Source: UTCFX2 sp963788305 (lineage in GTDB: Bacteria > Chloroflexota > Anaerolineae > Anaerolineales > UBA4823). From it: a stretch of 64,000 nt of DNA. How positions within the stretch are numbered: position 1 is the stretch's first letter; the number at the start of each line of letters is the position of its first letter. The notes under the pieces were generated by a model. It was not told the DNA's origin and searched no databases. It was given only the letters and a program-made list of their open reading frames with translations. The DNA is taken from positions 62,001-126,000 of the forward strand of contig CAWBGK010000012.1 in assembly GCA_963788305.1 (NCBI GenBank), given 5' to 3'. The position numbers and the translations under genes are program-made. Positions 33,214 to 43,198 of the stretch are shown piece by piece.

Positions 33214-34443
33214 ATGGCTGATATCATCCCCCTGGACATTGAAATAGTTGATTTTGCGGTCCGCGAACATCGATCTTTATGGGTGGACGCCTGGCGCAGG
33301 TTGATTTCGAGCAAAACAGCGCGATTGGGGATGTTTATCGTCGCAGTGTTTGTACTCACAACCACCCTTGCCCATTTCTTTTGGCCGTATAATCCCAAGA
33401 CGGATCTTGATTACGCCCTGAAGCTGAAACCTCCAAATCTGGTTCCAACCGAAGAAATCCCATCCATCCATCCGTTTGGTACGGATAAGCTTGGTCGGGA
33501 TATCTTCACACGAGTCGTTCATGGTGGATGGAATTCTCTGCGAGTGGGACTTGTTGCGGTGTCGATTTCAATGTTGACCGGCGTGTTGCTTGGATTGTTA
33601 GCAGGTTTCTATGAAAGTATGGAGATCACGACATTGGAAGAGGTTTTTCTTCAAGCGCTGGTAGGTTTGTCGCTTGGAGCCTTGATCGCCTGGATTGCGG
33701 ACCAATGGATTATTGCAGCGCTCTTTGGTTTGCTGGGGATGGTTTCGGTCTTTCTAAAGAAAAAGCTGCCCAAGAAGCGAGCACGCAGAATACTCTTCGG
33801 TGTTGCAGGCGCTCTAATTGGTGGTGGGATTGGTTTTTTGGGAGGACCTTACGTTGCGCTGGTCTGTGGCGTGCTCGGCGCGATCGTTGGTTTCATTCTG
33901 GCAGTTCCTTTGAGCGGAAATTTCTTCTCAAATGTAGTGATGCGCGCCATGGACATAATCCTGGCTTTTCCAAGCTATCTGCTGGCAATCGCAATTGTGG
34001 CATTCTTGGGTCCCGGTCTGGAGAAAGGTATGATTGCGATCGGTTTGGTAGGCATTCCGGTTTTTGCCCGGCTTGCTCGCTCGGCGGTTTTATCGGTCGC
34101 TCAGAAAGAGTATGTCCTTGCTGCGCACTCGGTCGGCGAAGGTCATGGTCGGATCATTTTTAGGCATATCCTGCCGAATATCCTCTCACCAATCATCATC
34201 CAGACGACGATGGGGCTGGCAGCGGCAATCCTCTCGGCGGCGGCGTTGGGCTTCCTGGGGCTGGGCGCGATCCCACCGGAGCCGGAATGGGGCTCAATGC
34301 TGGGCGACAGCTATAAGTACCTTTCCAGCGGGTCATGGTGGGCGGTGGTTTTCCCGGGTGTGGCGATCATGCTCAGCGTGCTGGGTTTCAACCTGCTGGG
34401 CGACGGCTTGCGAGATGCGCTGGATCCGAAGATGCGAGTTTGA
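33214..34443 (+). CDS. ABC transporter permease, DppC type, with extra membrane insertion
   Basis: A 409-residue permease; DppC proteins are usually about 300. Residues 1-133 contain the normal N-terminal helix and the HPFGTDKLGRDIFTRVVHG region. The end, from about 239 (NVVMRAMDIILAFPSYLLAIA), has the EAA loop AAHSVGEGHGRIIFRHILPN and the C-terminal helices. Between them lie about 105 extra residues (134-238) with three to four added hydrophobic segments and a basic loop LKKKLPKKRARR. The coding frame is uninterrupted on both sides, so the insertion belongs to the protein. Confidence 0.9.
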   Translation: MADIIPLDIEIVDFAVREHRSLWVDAWRRLISSKTARLGMFIVAVFVLTTTLAHFFWPYNPKTDLDYALKLKPPNLVPTEEIPSIHPFGTDKLGRDIFTRVVHGGWNSLRVGLVAVSISMLTGVLLGLLAGFYESMEITTLEEVFLQALVGLSLGALIAWIADQWIIAALFGLLGMVSVFLKKKLPKKRARRILFGVAGALIGGGIGFLGGPYVALVCGVLGAIVGFILAVPLSGNFFSNVVMRAMDIILAFPSYLLAIAIVAFLGPGLEKGMIAIGLVGIPVFARLARSAVLSVAQKEYVLAAHSVGEGHGRIIFRHILPNILSPIIIQTTMGLAAAILSAAALGFLGLGAIPPEPEWGSMLGDSYKYLSSGSWWAVVFPGVAIMLSVLGFNLLGDGLRDALDPKMRV

Positions 34444-34491
34444 TTAAAATTACTTAATATATTTCATACCTGAACTCAAAATAGGTATTTC

Positions 34492-35487
34492 ATGACTGAA
34501 CCATTGATGGCAATCACAAATCTAAAAGTGCGTTTTCACACGGAAGACGGAACGGTTAACGCGGTGAATGGTGTTTCCTACACCGTACCGCCGGGAGGTA
34601 TCCTGGGAGTTGTGGGGGAGAGTGGATGCGGAAAAAGCGTGCATGCTCTGGCGATCATGCGCCTGATCCAGATCCCACCCGGGAATATTGAAAGCGGTCA
34701 GGTGATTTTTGACGGACGCGATTTACTGCAGTTATCCGACGCGGAGATGCGCCATGTCCGCGGCCGTGATATCGCGATGGTTTTCCAGGATCCGATGTCT
34801 TCGCTCAACCCTGTCTATACAGTTGGCTTTCAGATAATGGAAGCGCTGAAGCTCCACAAAGGCATGGATGATAAAGTTGCCCGAGAGCGTGCCGGTGAAT
34901 TACTGACACTGGTTGGGATCCCAAGTGCTCGAAATCGACTGGATGATTACCCGCACCAATTTTCAGGCGGGATGCGCCAGCGGGCGATGATTGCGATGGC
35001 GCTATCGTGCGAGCCGCGCCTGCTGATTGCTGATGAGCCGACGACTGCATTGGATGTGACGATCCAGGCCCAAATTATTGACCTTGTCATGCGTCTCCAG
35101 CAAGAGCTTGGGATGGCGGTGATGTGGATCACGCATGACCTGGGAGTCGTGGCAGAAATGGCCGACAACATCAACGTGATGTATGCCGGTTATATCATCG
35201 AACGCGGCCAGGTGCGTGATATATATAAGAAGACCCGTCATCCGTATACGCTTGGATTGCTTAGATCTTTACCCCGGATTGATGAGCCTCCAGGCACGAA
35301 GCTGGTTTCAATCCCTGGTCTGCCCCCGGACCTGTTGGCGCTGCCTGCCGGCTGTCCATTCGCGGTGCGCTGTGTTTATCGGCAGCAGCGCTGCCTGGAT
35401 GAGAATCCAACCCTGGAAGACACGGATGGGGTGGATCATGTTGTGGCATGCTGGCGTTGGGAAGAGATCGCCGGGAGGGCTGCATGA
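34492..35487 (+). CDS. ABC transporter ATP-binding protein, DppD type
   Basis: A 331-residue importer ATPase with intact motifs: Walker A GESGCGKS, Q-loop MVFQDPMSSLNP, signature FSGGMRQR, Walker B LLIADEPTTALD and H-loop WITHDL. The C-terminal oligopeptide-transporter extension contains the Cys cluster CPFAVRCVYRQQRC. It forms a heterodimer with the next ATPase, whose ATG overlaps its stop. Confidence 0.93.
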   Translation: MTEPLMAITNLKVRFHTEDGTVNAVNGVSYTVPPGGILGVVGESGCGKSVHALAIMRLIQIPPGNIESGQVIFDGRDLLQLSDAEMRHVRGRDIAMVFQDPMSSLNPVYTVGFQIMEALKLHKGMDDKVARERAGELLTLVGIPSARNRLDDYPHQFSGGMRQRAMIAMALSCEPRLLIADEPTTALDVTIQAQIIDLVMRLQQELGMAVMWITHDLGVVAEMADNINVMYAGYIIERGQVRDIYKKTRHPYTLGLLRSLPRIDEPPGTKLVSIPGLPPDLLALPAGCPFAVRCVYRQQRCLDENPTLEDTDGVDHVVACWRWEEIAGRAA

Positions 35488-36482
35488 TGGCCGAAGAAAA
35501 GAAAATCCTGGTGAGCGTCAGAAACTTGAAAAAGTATTTCCCTATCCATCAGGGAACGCTTCTCCAGCGGCATGTCGGGGATATCAAAGCGGTGGATAAC
35601 GTGAGTTTTGATATCTATAGCGGAGAAACCCTTGGATTGGTAGGCGAGACGGGGAGCGGAAAAACAACCGTAGGGCGAACCATGCTGCGACTGTATGAGC
35701 CGACTGCGGGTGAGATTACATTTGATAAAATTGATTTGACAAAACTTCAGGGCAACGATTTGCGCCGAATCCGGGCCAGGATGCAGATGGTTTTCCAGGA
35801 TCCTTACTCCTCGCTCAATCCGAGGATGACTGTTGGATCGATCCTCTCGGCTCCGCTCGATGTTCATGGTTACTGGAAGGGGAAGGAAAAACGAGACCGG
35901 GTTGATGACCTTTTGAAGATGGTCGGTTTAAATCCGGATTTTGTCAACCGCTACCCCCATGAGTTCTCTGGCGGTCAGCGCCAGCGGATTTGCATTGCGC
36001 GGGCTTTAGCTCTAAACCCGGACTTGGTGATCTGTGATGAGCCGATCTCATCATTGGATGTGTCGATCCAGGCCCAGGTAGTAAATTTGCTGGAAGAGCT
36101 TCAGGAACGGTTGGGTTTGACCTATTTGTTTATCGCCCACGACCTGAGCATGGTCCGGCATATCAGCGACCGGATGGCTGTAATGTACCTTGGTCAGATT
36201 GTAGAGCTGGCTGACCGGGATGAGATCCATATTCATTCGCTGCACCCCTATACCCAAGCGCTGATGTCTGCAGTTCCAGTTCCCGACCCTGACCTGGCGA
36301 GAGGACGCAAGCGGATCATACTGGAGGGGGATATCCCCAGTCCGGCAAATCCTCCGGTTGGCTGCAATTTCAACACCCGCTGCCCGGTGGCAAAAGAGAT
36401 TTGTTTCAAAGATGAGCCAGAATTCCGGGAAGTTAAAAAAGACCATTGGACTGCCTGTCATTTTGCTGAGGATTCTTTATAA
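35484..36482 (+). CDS. ABC transporter ATP-binding protein, DppF type
   Basis: A 332-residue importer ATPase. Walker A GETGSGKTT, signature FSGGQRQR, Walker B LVICDEPISSLD and H-loop FIAHDL are all intact. The C-terminal extension has Cys residues in CNFNTRCPVAKEIC. The start at 35484 (ATGATGG) overlaps the DppD stop codon, which fits translational coupling. The permuted binding-protein gene begins 3 bases after the stop. Confidence 0.93.
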   Translation: MMAEEKKILVSVRNLKKYFPIHQGTLLQRHVGDIKAVDNVSFDIYSGETLGLVGETGSGKTTVGRTMLRLYEPTAGEITFDKIDLTKLQGNDLRRIRARMQMVFQDPYSSLNPRMTVGSILSAPLDVHGYWKGKEKRDRVDDLLKMVGLNPDFVNRYPHEFSGGQRQRICIARALALNPDLVICDEPISSLDVSIQAQVVNLLEELQERLGLTYLFIAHDLSMVRHISDRMAVMYLGQIVELADRDEIHIHSLHPYTQALMSAVPVPDPDLARGRKRIILEGDIPSPANPPVGCNFNTRCPVAKEICFKDEPEFREVKKDHWTACHFAEDSL

Positions 36483-36485
36483 CCG

Positions 36486-38283
36486 GTGAAACTCCAAACT
36501 GCTCTTGTCATCTCGCTCCTTGGCGGGTGGATGCTTTCAGGTTGCATACCTTTGGGGGGCGTTGGAAAATCTGGAGCTGCACGTCCAGCAGAGGCGGAAC
36601 CCACATTACCGCCTGCAACTCCCAACATGATGTATTCTGAGGCTGTCTCAACTAAGCCAGCAGCACCAGAGGTCTTAGAGTCGAACATTCCCTTTACACC
36701 ACTAGCTCAAAAGGCTGAGGATTGCGCCTATGGGGGCGATTTCAAAGCGATTGAGGCATTGGATCCATTAACGGTCAGGTTTACACTCTGCGGTCCGGAC
36801 CCAGCTTTTTTGAGTAAAATCGCCTTCCCAGCATTTGGGATCGTCCCTGGTGCATGGCTTGACCTTACAGGAGGCGGGGGGAAGGGCAGCCTGCTGCTTA
36901 CGCAGCCGATAGGAACCGGACCGTACCGGTTCACCAGCTGGATGCCGGGCGAAGAAATGAATTTTTCCGCTTATTCGGAATATTGGGGAAGATCGAAGGC
37001 TTTGATCCCGAACCTGGTTTTCCGTTGGGAACTTGACAATTCTCTACGCCTTTTGCAGCTTCAAACGGGTTTAGCACAGGGGATTGATAATCCCAATCCG
37101 CTGGATTATTCAACGATTCAGGATGATCCAGATTTGGTTTGGCTCAGCCGCCCACCGCTCAGCACAGCATACGCCGGGATGAACAACACCTATTCGCCGT
37201 TTGACAACCAGTTTGTCCGGCAAGCCATCACGCTGGGTCTTGATCGAAAGGCGATCCTCGAGGCGAATTTCCAGGTGGATTATCAACTGGCCAATTACTT
37301 CACCCCATGTGTAATCCCGAACGGCTGTGTGGGTGAGCCCTGGTATGGTTATGATCCGGAAAAGGCCAGGATCCTGCTCGCAGATGCTGGTTATCCAAAT
37401 GGATTTGAGAACTCAGATATCCTATCGCGATGTCGTTCGAGGATACCTGCCGCATCCAAAAATTGTGGCGGAAGCGATCCAGCAACAGCTAAAAACAAAT
37501 CTGAATATTACTGCCCGCCTCATCCCGATTAATTCAGATGATTTCACTCAGGCGGTTGATGAAGGCCTACTACCAGGACTGTTTTTATTAGGATGGGGTG
37601 CAGATTACCCGGATGCCTCGAATTTCCTGGATACACACTTTGGCGCCCAGACATCCAAGATGTTTGGGAACCCTTATCTGAAAATCATCGCACCACTGAA
37701 TCAAGCATTCCTGCAGGCAGGAGATGAGGCAAGACGACCGTATTACGAGAACGCAAACAATGCAATATTGGAACAGGTTCCATTGATTCCATTGGTACAT
37801 GGAGCCTGGGTGTTCCCGGAAGGGCTTGCCGCGGTCTTCAACAGGGCGATCACGGGGGCACATGCCAATCCTTTTGGATTTGAGCGTTTTGAGGAGATGT
37901 CCGTCGATGGCGCGGAATCAATGACCTGGATGCAGAGTCATGAACCCCTTTCGCTTTATTGTGCAGACGAGTCCGATGTCGATACATTCCGCGCCTGCTC
38001 ACAAGTAATTGAGACGCTCTACCGTTTTACTGGAGAAGGTGCAATCCCAGAACCGGCTCTTGCCGAAAGTTGTGAACCGAATAGCGACTTAACGGTTTGG
38101 ACTTGCAGGCTGCGTGCCGATGTCAGGTTTCACGACCAGTCTATCCTTATTGCGAATGACGTTGTCAAGTCCTTCCAGGTGCAGTGGGATGCTGCCAATC
38201 CGCTTCATAAAGGACGCAGCGGTGAGTTTGCCTATTTCAAGAGTTTTTGGGGAGAGTTCCTTAACTCAGGCACTTCGCAGTAA
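36486..38283 (+). CDS. Substrate-binding lipoprotein with circularly permuted SBP5 fold, frameshifted
   Basis: A second binding protein of about 598 residues, start GTG, lipobox MLSGC at 16-20. After a short linker the sequence enters the family in its middle: ALDPLTVRFTLCGPDPAF, PIGTGPYRFTSWMPGEE, YWGRSK, PPLSTAYAGMN and VRQAITLGLDRKAIL. It runs to the usual C-terminal region (LGWGADYPDASNFLD, VPLIPLVHGAW). It then continues with what is normally the N-terminal lobe: ADESDVDTFRACSQVIETLY, PALAESCEPNSD and WTCRLRADVRFHD, ending FAYFKSFWGEFLN. One extra base near 37410 shifts the frame within GFE/TQISYRDVVRGYLP; both sides are otherwise clean. It follows DppF by 3 bases and so belongs to the importer operon. 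Confidence 0.8.
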
Positions 38284-38370
38284 ACGCATTCCAGAAGCAG
38301 ATACCTTTGACATTCTGAGCCGCCCGGAATACAATGGAGGCGGAGTAAGCTCTCGACCACTGGAGGATTC

Positions 38371-39510
38371 ATGGGCGCCTGGCCTGGAAAGTATTTGATT
38401 GGCCTGACCGGGAATATAGCGACTGGTAAGAGCGTGGTGCGCAAGATGATTGAGCACCTCGGCGCCTATGGTATCGATGCGGATTCACTTGCCAACCGGG
38501 TACTTGCAAAAGGAGCCCCTGGGTACCAACCCGTCGTCGATTTTTTTGGAAAATGGATTCTTGGGGTTGACGAACAGGTCGATCGAATGAAATTAGGTCG
38601 GTTGGTTTTTTCTGATCCTGATGCGCTTAAGCAATTAGAAAGTATGATTCATCCGCATGTGATCAAGGCAATCGATATCTTAGTTCGAAGGTCCGCTCAG
38701 CAAGTGGTGGTTATTGAAGCGATCAAGCTGATTGAATCTGGCCTTTCGGAGACCTGCGATACAGTTTGGGTGACTGCCGCTCCTGCGGACAAGCAATTAA
38801 CTCGGTTAACCCAAAAACGCGGGATGAGCGAGGAATTGGCGATGGGACGAATAATTGCCCAATCCGCCCAGGAGCTGAAAATCCAGCGGGCTGATGTCGT
38901 AATCGAAAACACAGGTTCCTTTGAAGAAACCTGGAACCAGGTCATGTCGGCATGGGAGCGATGCGTACCCAGGGTGGAAGGTGTTGCCAAATCAAAAAAG
39001 ATAGAAAAAAGCTATCCCGGTGAGTTGATCGTCGAACGTGGACGGCCGCGGGATGCGGACGAAATAGCTGCATTCATCAATGAGGGTAGCCATGGAAAAC
39101 GAATTGAGCTGCGAGAAGACATCATGGCGGCTTTTGGAGAGAAGGCTTTCTTGCTTCTCAGGGAGAATGGGAAAATCCGCGGGCTGGTCGGTTGGAAAAT
39201 TGAAAACCTTATCGTCCGAACAGATGAGATAATCATCGATAGCGGCTTGCATTTTGCCGATGCTCTGCGGTTACTGATGAACGAAGTAGAAGACGTCGCT
39301 CGCGAATTACAATGCGAGATATCATTACTTTTTCTGGAAGCGGATCTTGTCGGTCAGGAAGCCGGGTTGATCTCGCAGGGATATCAACGCCGGACAGTTC
39401 AGAACCTGGGTGTTCAGGCCTGGGAGGAAGCCGCTCATGAATCCATGAGCGAAGGCTCGATTCTTCTGTTCAAGCAGTTGAGGAGAGATCGAGTGCTCCA
39501 CCCGGTATAG
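38371..39510 (+). CDS. coaE: Dephospho-CoA kinase fused to a GNAT domain
   Basis: A 379-residue fusion. Residues 1-205 are dephospho-CoA kinase: P-loop GLTGNIATGKSVV, GIDADSLANRVL, the segment HPHVIKAI, and VVIEAIKLIESGL. It catalyses the last step of CoA synthesis. Residues about 215-379 resemble a GNAT acetyltransferase (IVERGRPRDADEIAAFI, KIRGLVGWKIENLIVRTDEIIID, GLISQGYQRRTVQNLG). The classical acetyl-CoA loop is not obvious in the second part. The fusion joins a maker of CoA with a CoA-ester binder. It starts a run with CdaA, YbbR and Der. Confidence 0.85.
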   Translation: MGAWPGKYLIGLTGNIATGKSVVRKMIEHLGAYGIDADSLANRVLAKGAPGYQPVVDFFGKWILGVDEQVDRMKLGRLVFSDPDALKQLESMIHPHVIKAIDILVRRSAQQVVVIEAIKLIESGLSETCDTVWVTAAPADKQLTRLTQKRGMSEELAMGRIIAQSAQELKIQRADVVIENTGSFEETWNQVMSAWERCVPRVEGVAKSKKIEKSYPGELIVERGRPRDADEIAAFINEGSHGKRIELREDIMAAFGEKAFLLLRENGKIRGLVGWKIENLIVRTDEIIIDSGLHFADALRLLMNEVEDVARELQCEISLLFLEADLVGQEAGLISQGYQRRTVQNLGVQAWEEAAHESMSEGSILLFKQLRRDRVLHPV

Positions 39511-39526
39511 AAGTTAGGAAAAAGGG

Positions 39527-40411
39527 ATGGCAGATTTTTTCGATAATTTGGCTGCCAATTTAGCCTTCATATTCGAAAGGTTGAATCTGCTCAGCGCAGT
39601 AGATATCCTTCTGGTCGCGGCTGTCTTCTTTGCTGTATTTCTACTTTTACGCGGTACACAAGCTGTAGCGCTTTTGAGGGGGATCCTTTTCCTGGTTGTG
39701 CTTGTAGGGCTGCTGACTTCTTTGGAAGTCCTGCCAGCGTTTTCCTGGCTGATGAGAACAGCGCTGCCAGCTTTATTATTTGCAATACCAGTAATTTTTG
39801 CCCCTGAGATCAGGCATGCACTGGAGAAGCTTGGTCGGGCCGGGCCAAGCAGAGCGAATGGTGCGACTGCGACAAAGATGCAGGATGTGATCGGTGATAT
39901 TGTGTCTGCGACGGTGCGACTTGCAGAGCGCCAGCATGGAGCGCTTATCGTGCTGGCGCGCAGTGACCGATTAGATGATTATATCCGGACAGGAGTGCGG
40001 CTGGACGCCCGGGTCACACCAGAACTTCTACTTCAGGTGTTCTATCCGAATACCCCATTACATGATGGCGCAGTGGTGATTGTTGGAGAGCGGCTTGTCG
40101 CAGCTGCCTGTGTGATGCCGCTTTCTGCAAGCGGCGTCCTGACGCCGACGCCGGATCGTCAGATGGGCTTGCGGCACAGAGCAGCTTTAGGGATTTCTGA
40201 AGCCAGTGATGCGGTTGCTGTGGTCGTTTCTGAAGAAACCGGCCAAATATCCGTAGTGCAGGGTGGGAAAATGATCCGACGACTTGATATGCAGCGTTTG
40301 GAGAATATCCTGCGAGCCTTCTTTAAGCCATCGGAACGCACAGGATTTATAAAAACACTGAGGCGGTCTTTCGCCGGTTTTATTTCTAAACAGGAGGAGG
40401 ATCGATATTGA
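39527..40411 (+). CDS. cdaA: Diadenylate cyclase
   Basis: A 294-residue membrane-bound c-di-AMP synthase. Three N-terminal helices (about residues 26-90) precede the DAC domain, with the catalytic DGA at 180-182 (PLHDGAVVI) and RHR at 216-218 (GLRHRAALG). It makes c-di-AMP from ATP, which controls potassium and osmotic balance in many Gram-positive-type bacteria. The regulator CdaR/YbbR follows with a 4-base overlap, the usual partner arrangement. Confidence 0.95.
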   Translation: MADFFDNLAANLAFIFERLNLLSAVDILLVAAVFFAVFLLLRGTQAVALLRGILFLVVLVGLLTSLEVLPAFSWLMRTALPALLFAIPVIFAPEIRHALEKLGRAGPSRANGATATKMQDVIGDIVSATVRLAERQHGALIVLARSDRLDDYIRTGVRLDARVTPELLLQVFYPNTPLHDGAVVIVGERLVAAACVMPLSASGVLTPTPDRQMGLRHRAALGISEASDAVAVVVSEETGQISVVQGGKMIRRLDMQRLENILRAFFKPSERTGFIKTLRRSFAGFISKQEEDRY

Positions 40412-41736
40412 TCCAGAAAATCCTGCGATGGTTAGGGGAGCATTTGAGTACGTTGCTGCTGGCGTTCGTGCTGGCGGTTGCGGTTTGGATATCAGCAGTG
40501 GTTGCTGCAGATCCAAATGAGCAGCGAACGATGCGTCCGATCGATCTTCAAGTATTCGGGCAGTCGCCCACGCTCGTGATTGTGAATGAAATCCCTGACC
40601 AGGTTCGACTGACCTTACGGGCGCCAAAGTCAATCTGGAGCAAATTGAGTGAGCATCCAGAGCTTGCAAAGTCCTGGGTTGATCTCACTGGCCTTGAGCC
40701 AGGGGATTACTCGGTGGAAGTGAAAACCCGGGTAGATGTCAGCCCGATTCAATTCGTCGGTGCAGATCCTCAGGCCGTTGATATCCGCCTGGAACCCCTG
40801 GTCAGGAAAGAAATCCCGATCGACCTTGTCGTAACCGGGGAGCTTCCCTTGGGATATCAACGTGGAGATCCTGAGATTAATCCAAATTCAGTCACAATCT
40901 CCGGCCCAGAATCATCGGTATCTCGTGTAGCCCAGGCTCGAATCAAGCTTAATATTTCAGGAGCGATTGAGACAATCAATCGATCGGAAACCGTTGAAAT
41001 CCTTGATGCAGACGGTGAATCAGTCTCTGGACTATCTGTATCCTCCAAAGAGATAGAAATCTTCCAACCGATCAGCCTGCTGGGCAGGTTTAAAAACGTA
41101 GCTGTAAAGATCGTGACCACCGGACAGGTCGCGAATGGTTATCGATTAACAAATATCAGCGTATCACCGCCCACTTTCACAGTGTTCTCAGAGGATCCTG
41201 ATCTGATTAATGATACCCCGGGATTTGTCGAGACAATGCCAGTCGATCTGGAGGGGCTGACCGAAGATGCAGCAATTTCGGTGGACCTTAACCTTCCGGA
41301 AGGTTTAACCACCGTCCGGGATCCGAATGTGCTTGTTCAGGTCAGCCTGGCAGAAATTGAAGGCAGCTTAACGCTGACCTTACCGGTGGAGATCGTGAAT
41401 CTTACTCCTGAATTGGGGGCGACGATTTCGCCGGAAACCGTCGATGTAATTATTGCTGGGCCATTATTCGTGTTAGAGCAGCTATCACCGGATAATTTTC
41501 AGGCAGTTATCGATGTCAGCGGATTGCCGCCGGGCATCTATCAACGTGAGGTTGTCGTCGAAAAATTGCCAGACCAGGTGAGGATTCAGACCACAATACC
41601 GGAAACGGTAGAAGTAACTATTGTGATCGCGCCGCCAGTCAGCGTGACACCGGTAGTTTCAACGACTGCAACCCCATTAGCCATCGATCGAACTGCAACC
41701 ATCACGCCCAAGCCGAGTGCTACACCGAAACCTTAA
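40408..41736 (+). CDS. cdaR: YbbR-domain protein (CdaA regulator CdaR)
   Basis: A 442-residue membrane-anchored protein. An N-terminal helix (STLLLAFVLAVAVWISAVV) is followed by at least four YbbR beta domains of about 80 residues (each with a P-V-x-L or I-P-V type strand, such as KEIPIDLVVTGELPLGYQ). It ends in a Pro/Thr-rich tail. CdaR binds and modulates CdaA in Firmicutes. It starts with TTG, overlapping the CdaA stop by 4 bases. Confidence 0.88.
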   Translation: MIQKILRWLGEHLSTLLLAFVLAVAVWISAVVAADPNEQRTMRPIDLQVFGQSPTLVIVNEIPDQVRLTLRAPKSIWSKLSEHPELAKSWVDLTGLEPGDYSVEVKTRVDVSPIQFVGADPQAVDIRLEPLVRKEIPIDLVVTGELPLGYQRGDPEINPNSVTISGPESSVSRVAQARIKLNISGAIETINRSETVEILDADGESVSGLSVSSKEIEIFQPISLLGRFKNVAVKIVTTGQVANGYRLTNISVSPPTFTVFSEDPDLINDTPGFVETMPVDLEGLTEDAAISVDLNLPEGLTTVRDPNVLVQVSLAEIEGSLTLTLPVEIVNLTPELGATISPETVDVIIAGPLFVLEQLSPDNFQAVIDVSGLPPGIYQREVVVEKLPDQVRIQTTIPETVEVTIVIAPPVSVTPVVSTTATPLAIDRTATITPKPSATPKP

Positions 41737-41745
41737 GGATAAACT

Positions 41746-43120
41746 ATGCGAAAACCTGTCGTCGCCCTGGTCGGGCGTCCAAATGTAGGTAAAAGCACGC
41801 TCTTTAATCGGCTTGCAGGTGAGCGGCTCGCGGTCGTTGATGATGTACCCGGGACTACGCGCGATCGATTGGTAGCGGAAGCGGATTGGAATGGTGTTTT
41901 CTTCGATATCGTCGATACGGGGGGAATTGACCCGGTTCCTGGAAGCGCCGGAAAACAACCTCTTTCGATAGGGTCTGCGGATTTTATCGATGCGATCCGG
42001 TCTCAGGCTGAGCTGGCGATCCAGGAAGCAGATGCTGTCTTGTTTCTTACGGACGCTGAGACCGGAGTTACCCCTGCAGATCAGGAAGTGGCTCAGATCT
42101 TGCGCCGTTTTCAGCGCGAACTTAATGGAAAGCCCTGGCCGCCTGTGCTGTTAGTTGTCAACAAAGCAGACAGTCAGACTCGGCGAGACATGGCCCTCCA
42201 GTTTTACGAGCTGGGAATGGGCGAACCGATACCGATCTCGGCGTTTCATGGGACCGGAACCGGCGACATGCTGGATGAGCTGGTGGCTCATCTTCCAGAA
42301 AGCGAAGAACAGGAAGAAACCGAAAGTGTAAAAATTGCGATCGTTGGTAAGCCAAATTCAGGGAAATCCAGCCTGCTGAATCGCCTGTTCGGTCAGGAGC
42401 GGGCGATTGTGAGTCCAATTCCCGGTACAACTCGTGACGCAGTGGACACAATCATGGAATATCAGGGCGTTCCCATCACTTTAATTGATACGGCTGGAAT
42501 TCGTCGGCGCGGAAAGATTGAACCTGGTGTCGAAAAGTACAGTGTGCTGCGCTCCCTGCAGGCGATTGAAAGAGCAGATGTTTCACTGTTAATGGTGGAT
42601 GCTCAGAGTGGAATCACATCTCAGGATACGCATATCGCGGGTTTCATTCTGGATGCATGGAAAAGTGCTGTGGTCCTTGTCAATAAATGGGACCTTATCG
42701 AGAAAGATTCCTTCACAATGGACGAATATTCGCTGCGTGTCAAGCAGGAGCTGAATTTTATGGATTACGTTCCTGTCCTTTTTATTTCAGCGAAAACCGG
42801 ACAGCGAATTGATAAAGTGCTTCCATTGGCGCTTCAGGTCCAGGAGGAGCGACTTGTCAGAACTCTCTACTTCTCAGCTGAACCAGATCATCCACAAAGC
42901 CCAGGATGCTCACCCGGCACCTTCTTCAGGTGGGAAACAGTTCAAGATGTACTATGGTACGCAGGTTCGCAGCGATCCACCGACATTCTTGATCTACGTG
43001 AATGATCCAAAACTTGCACATTTTAGCTACATTCGCTACATCGAAAACCAACTTCGTAAAGAATATCCTTTCCTGGGTACACCAATCCGGCTTGTTTTTC
43101 GTCCGAGGAGATCTTCTTGA
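41746..43120 (+). CDS. der: Ribosome biogenesis GTPase Der (EngA), frameshifted
   Basis: A double-GTPase protein needed for 50S assembly. First G domain: GRPNVGKST at 10-18, DVPGTTRDR, DTGG, NKAD. Second: GKPNSGKSS, IPGTTRDAVD, DTAGIRRRGK and NKWD. The C-terminal KH-like domain is split. The first frame fails after QVQEERLVR at about 42857-42872, and the +1 frame gives STSQLNQIIHKAQDAHPAP to VFRPRRSS. Reconstructed length is about 457, normal for Der. Der is usually essential, so the frameshift is most likely a sequence error. Confidence 0.9.
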
Positions 43121-43159
43121 TAAAATTGTAATGAATGAAAGTACTCTCATCTGCAGACC

Positions 43160-43188
43160 TTGATAGTCAACCGGAGCAGTTTTATAAT
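43160..43188 (+). promoter_or_regulatory. Strong promoter of lepB, near-leaderless
   Basis: TTGATA (43160-43165), a 17-base spacer and TATAAT (43183-43188) form a near-perfect sigma-70 promoter. Transcription should begin near 43195, only about four bases before the ATG at 43199. Confidence 0.75.
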
Positions 43189-43198
43189 CTGCAATCGC

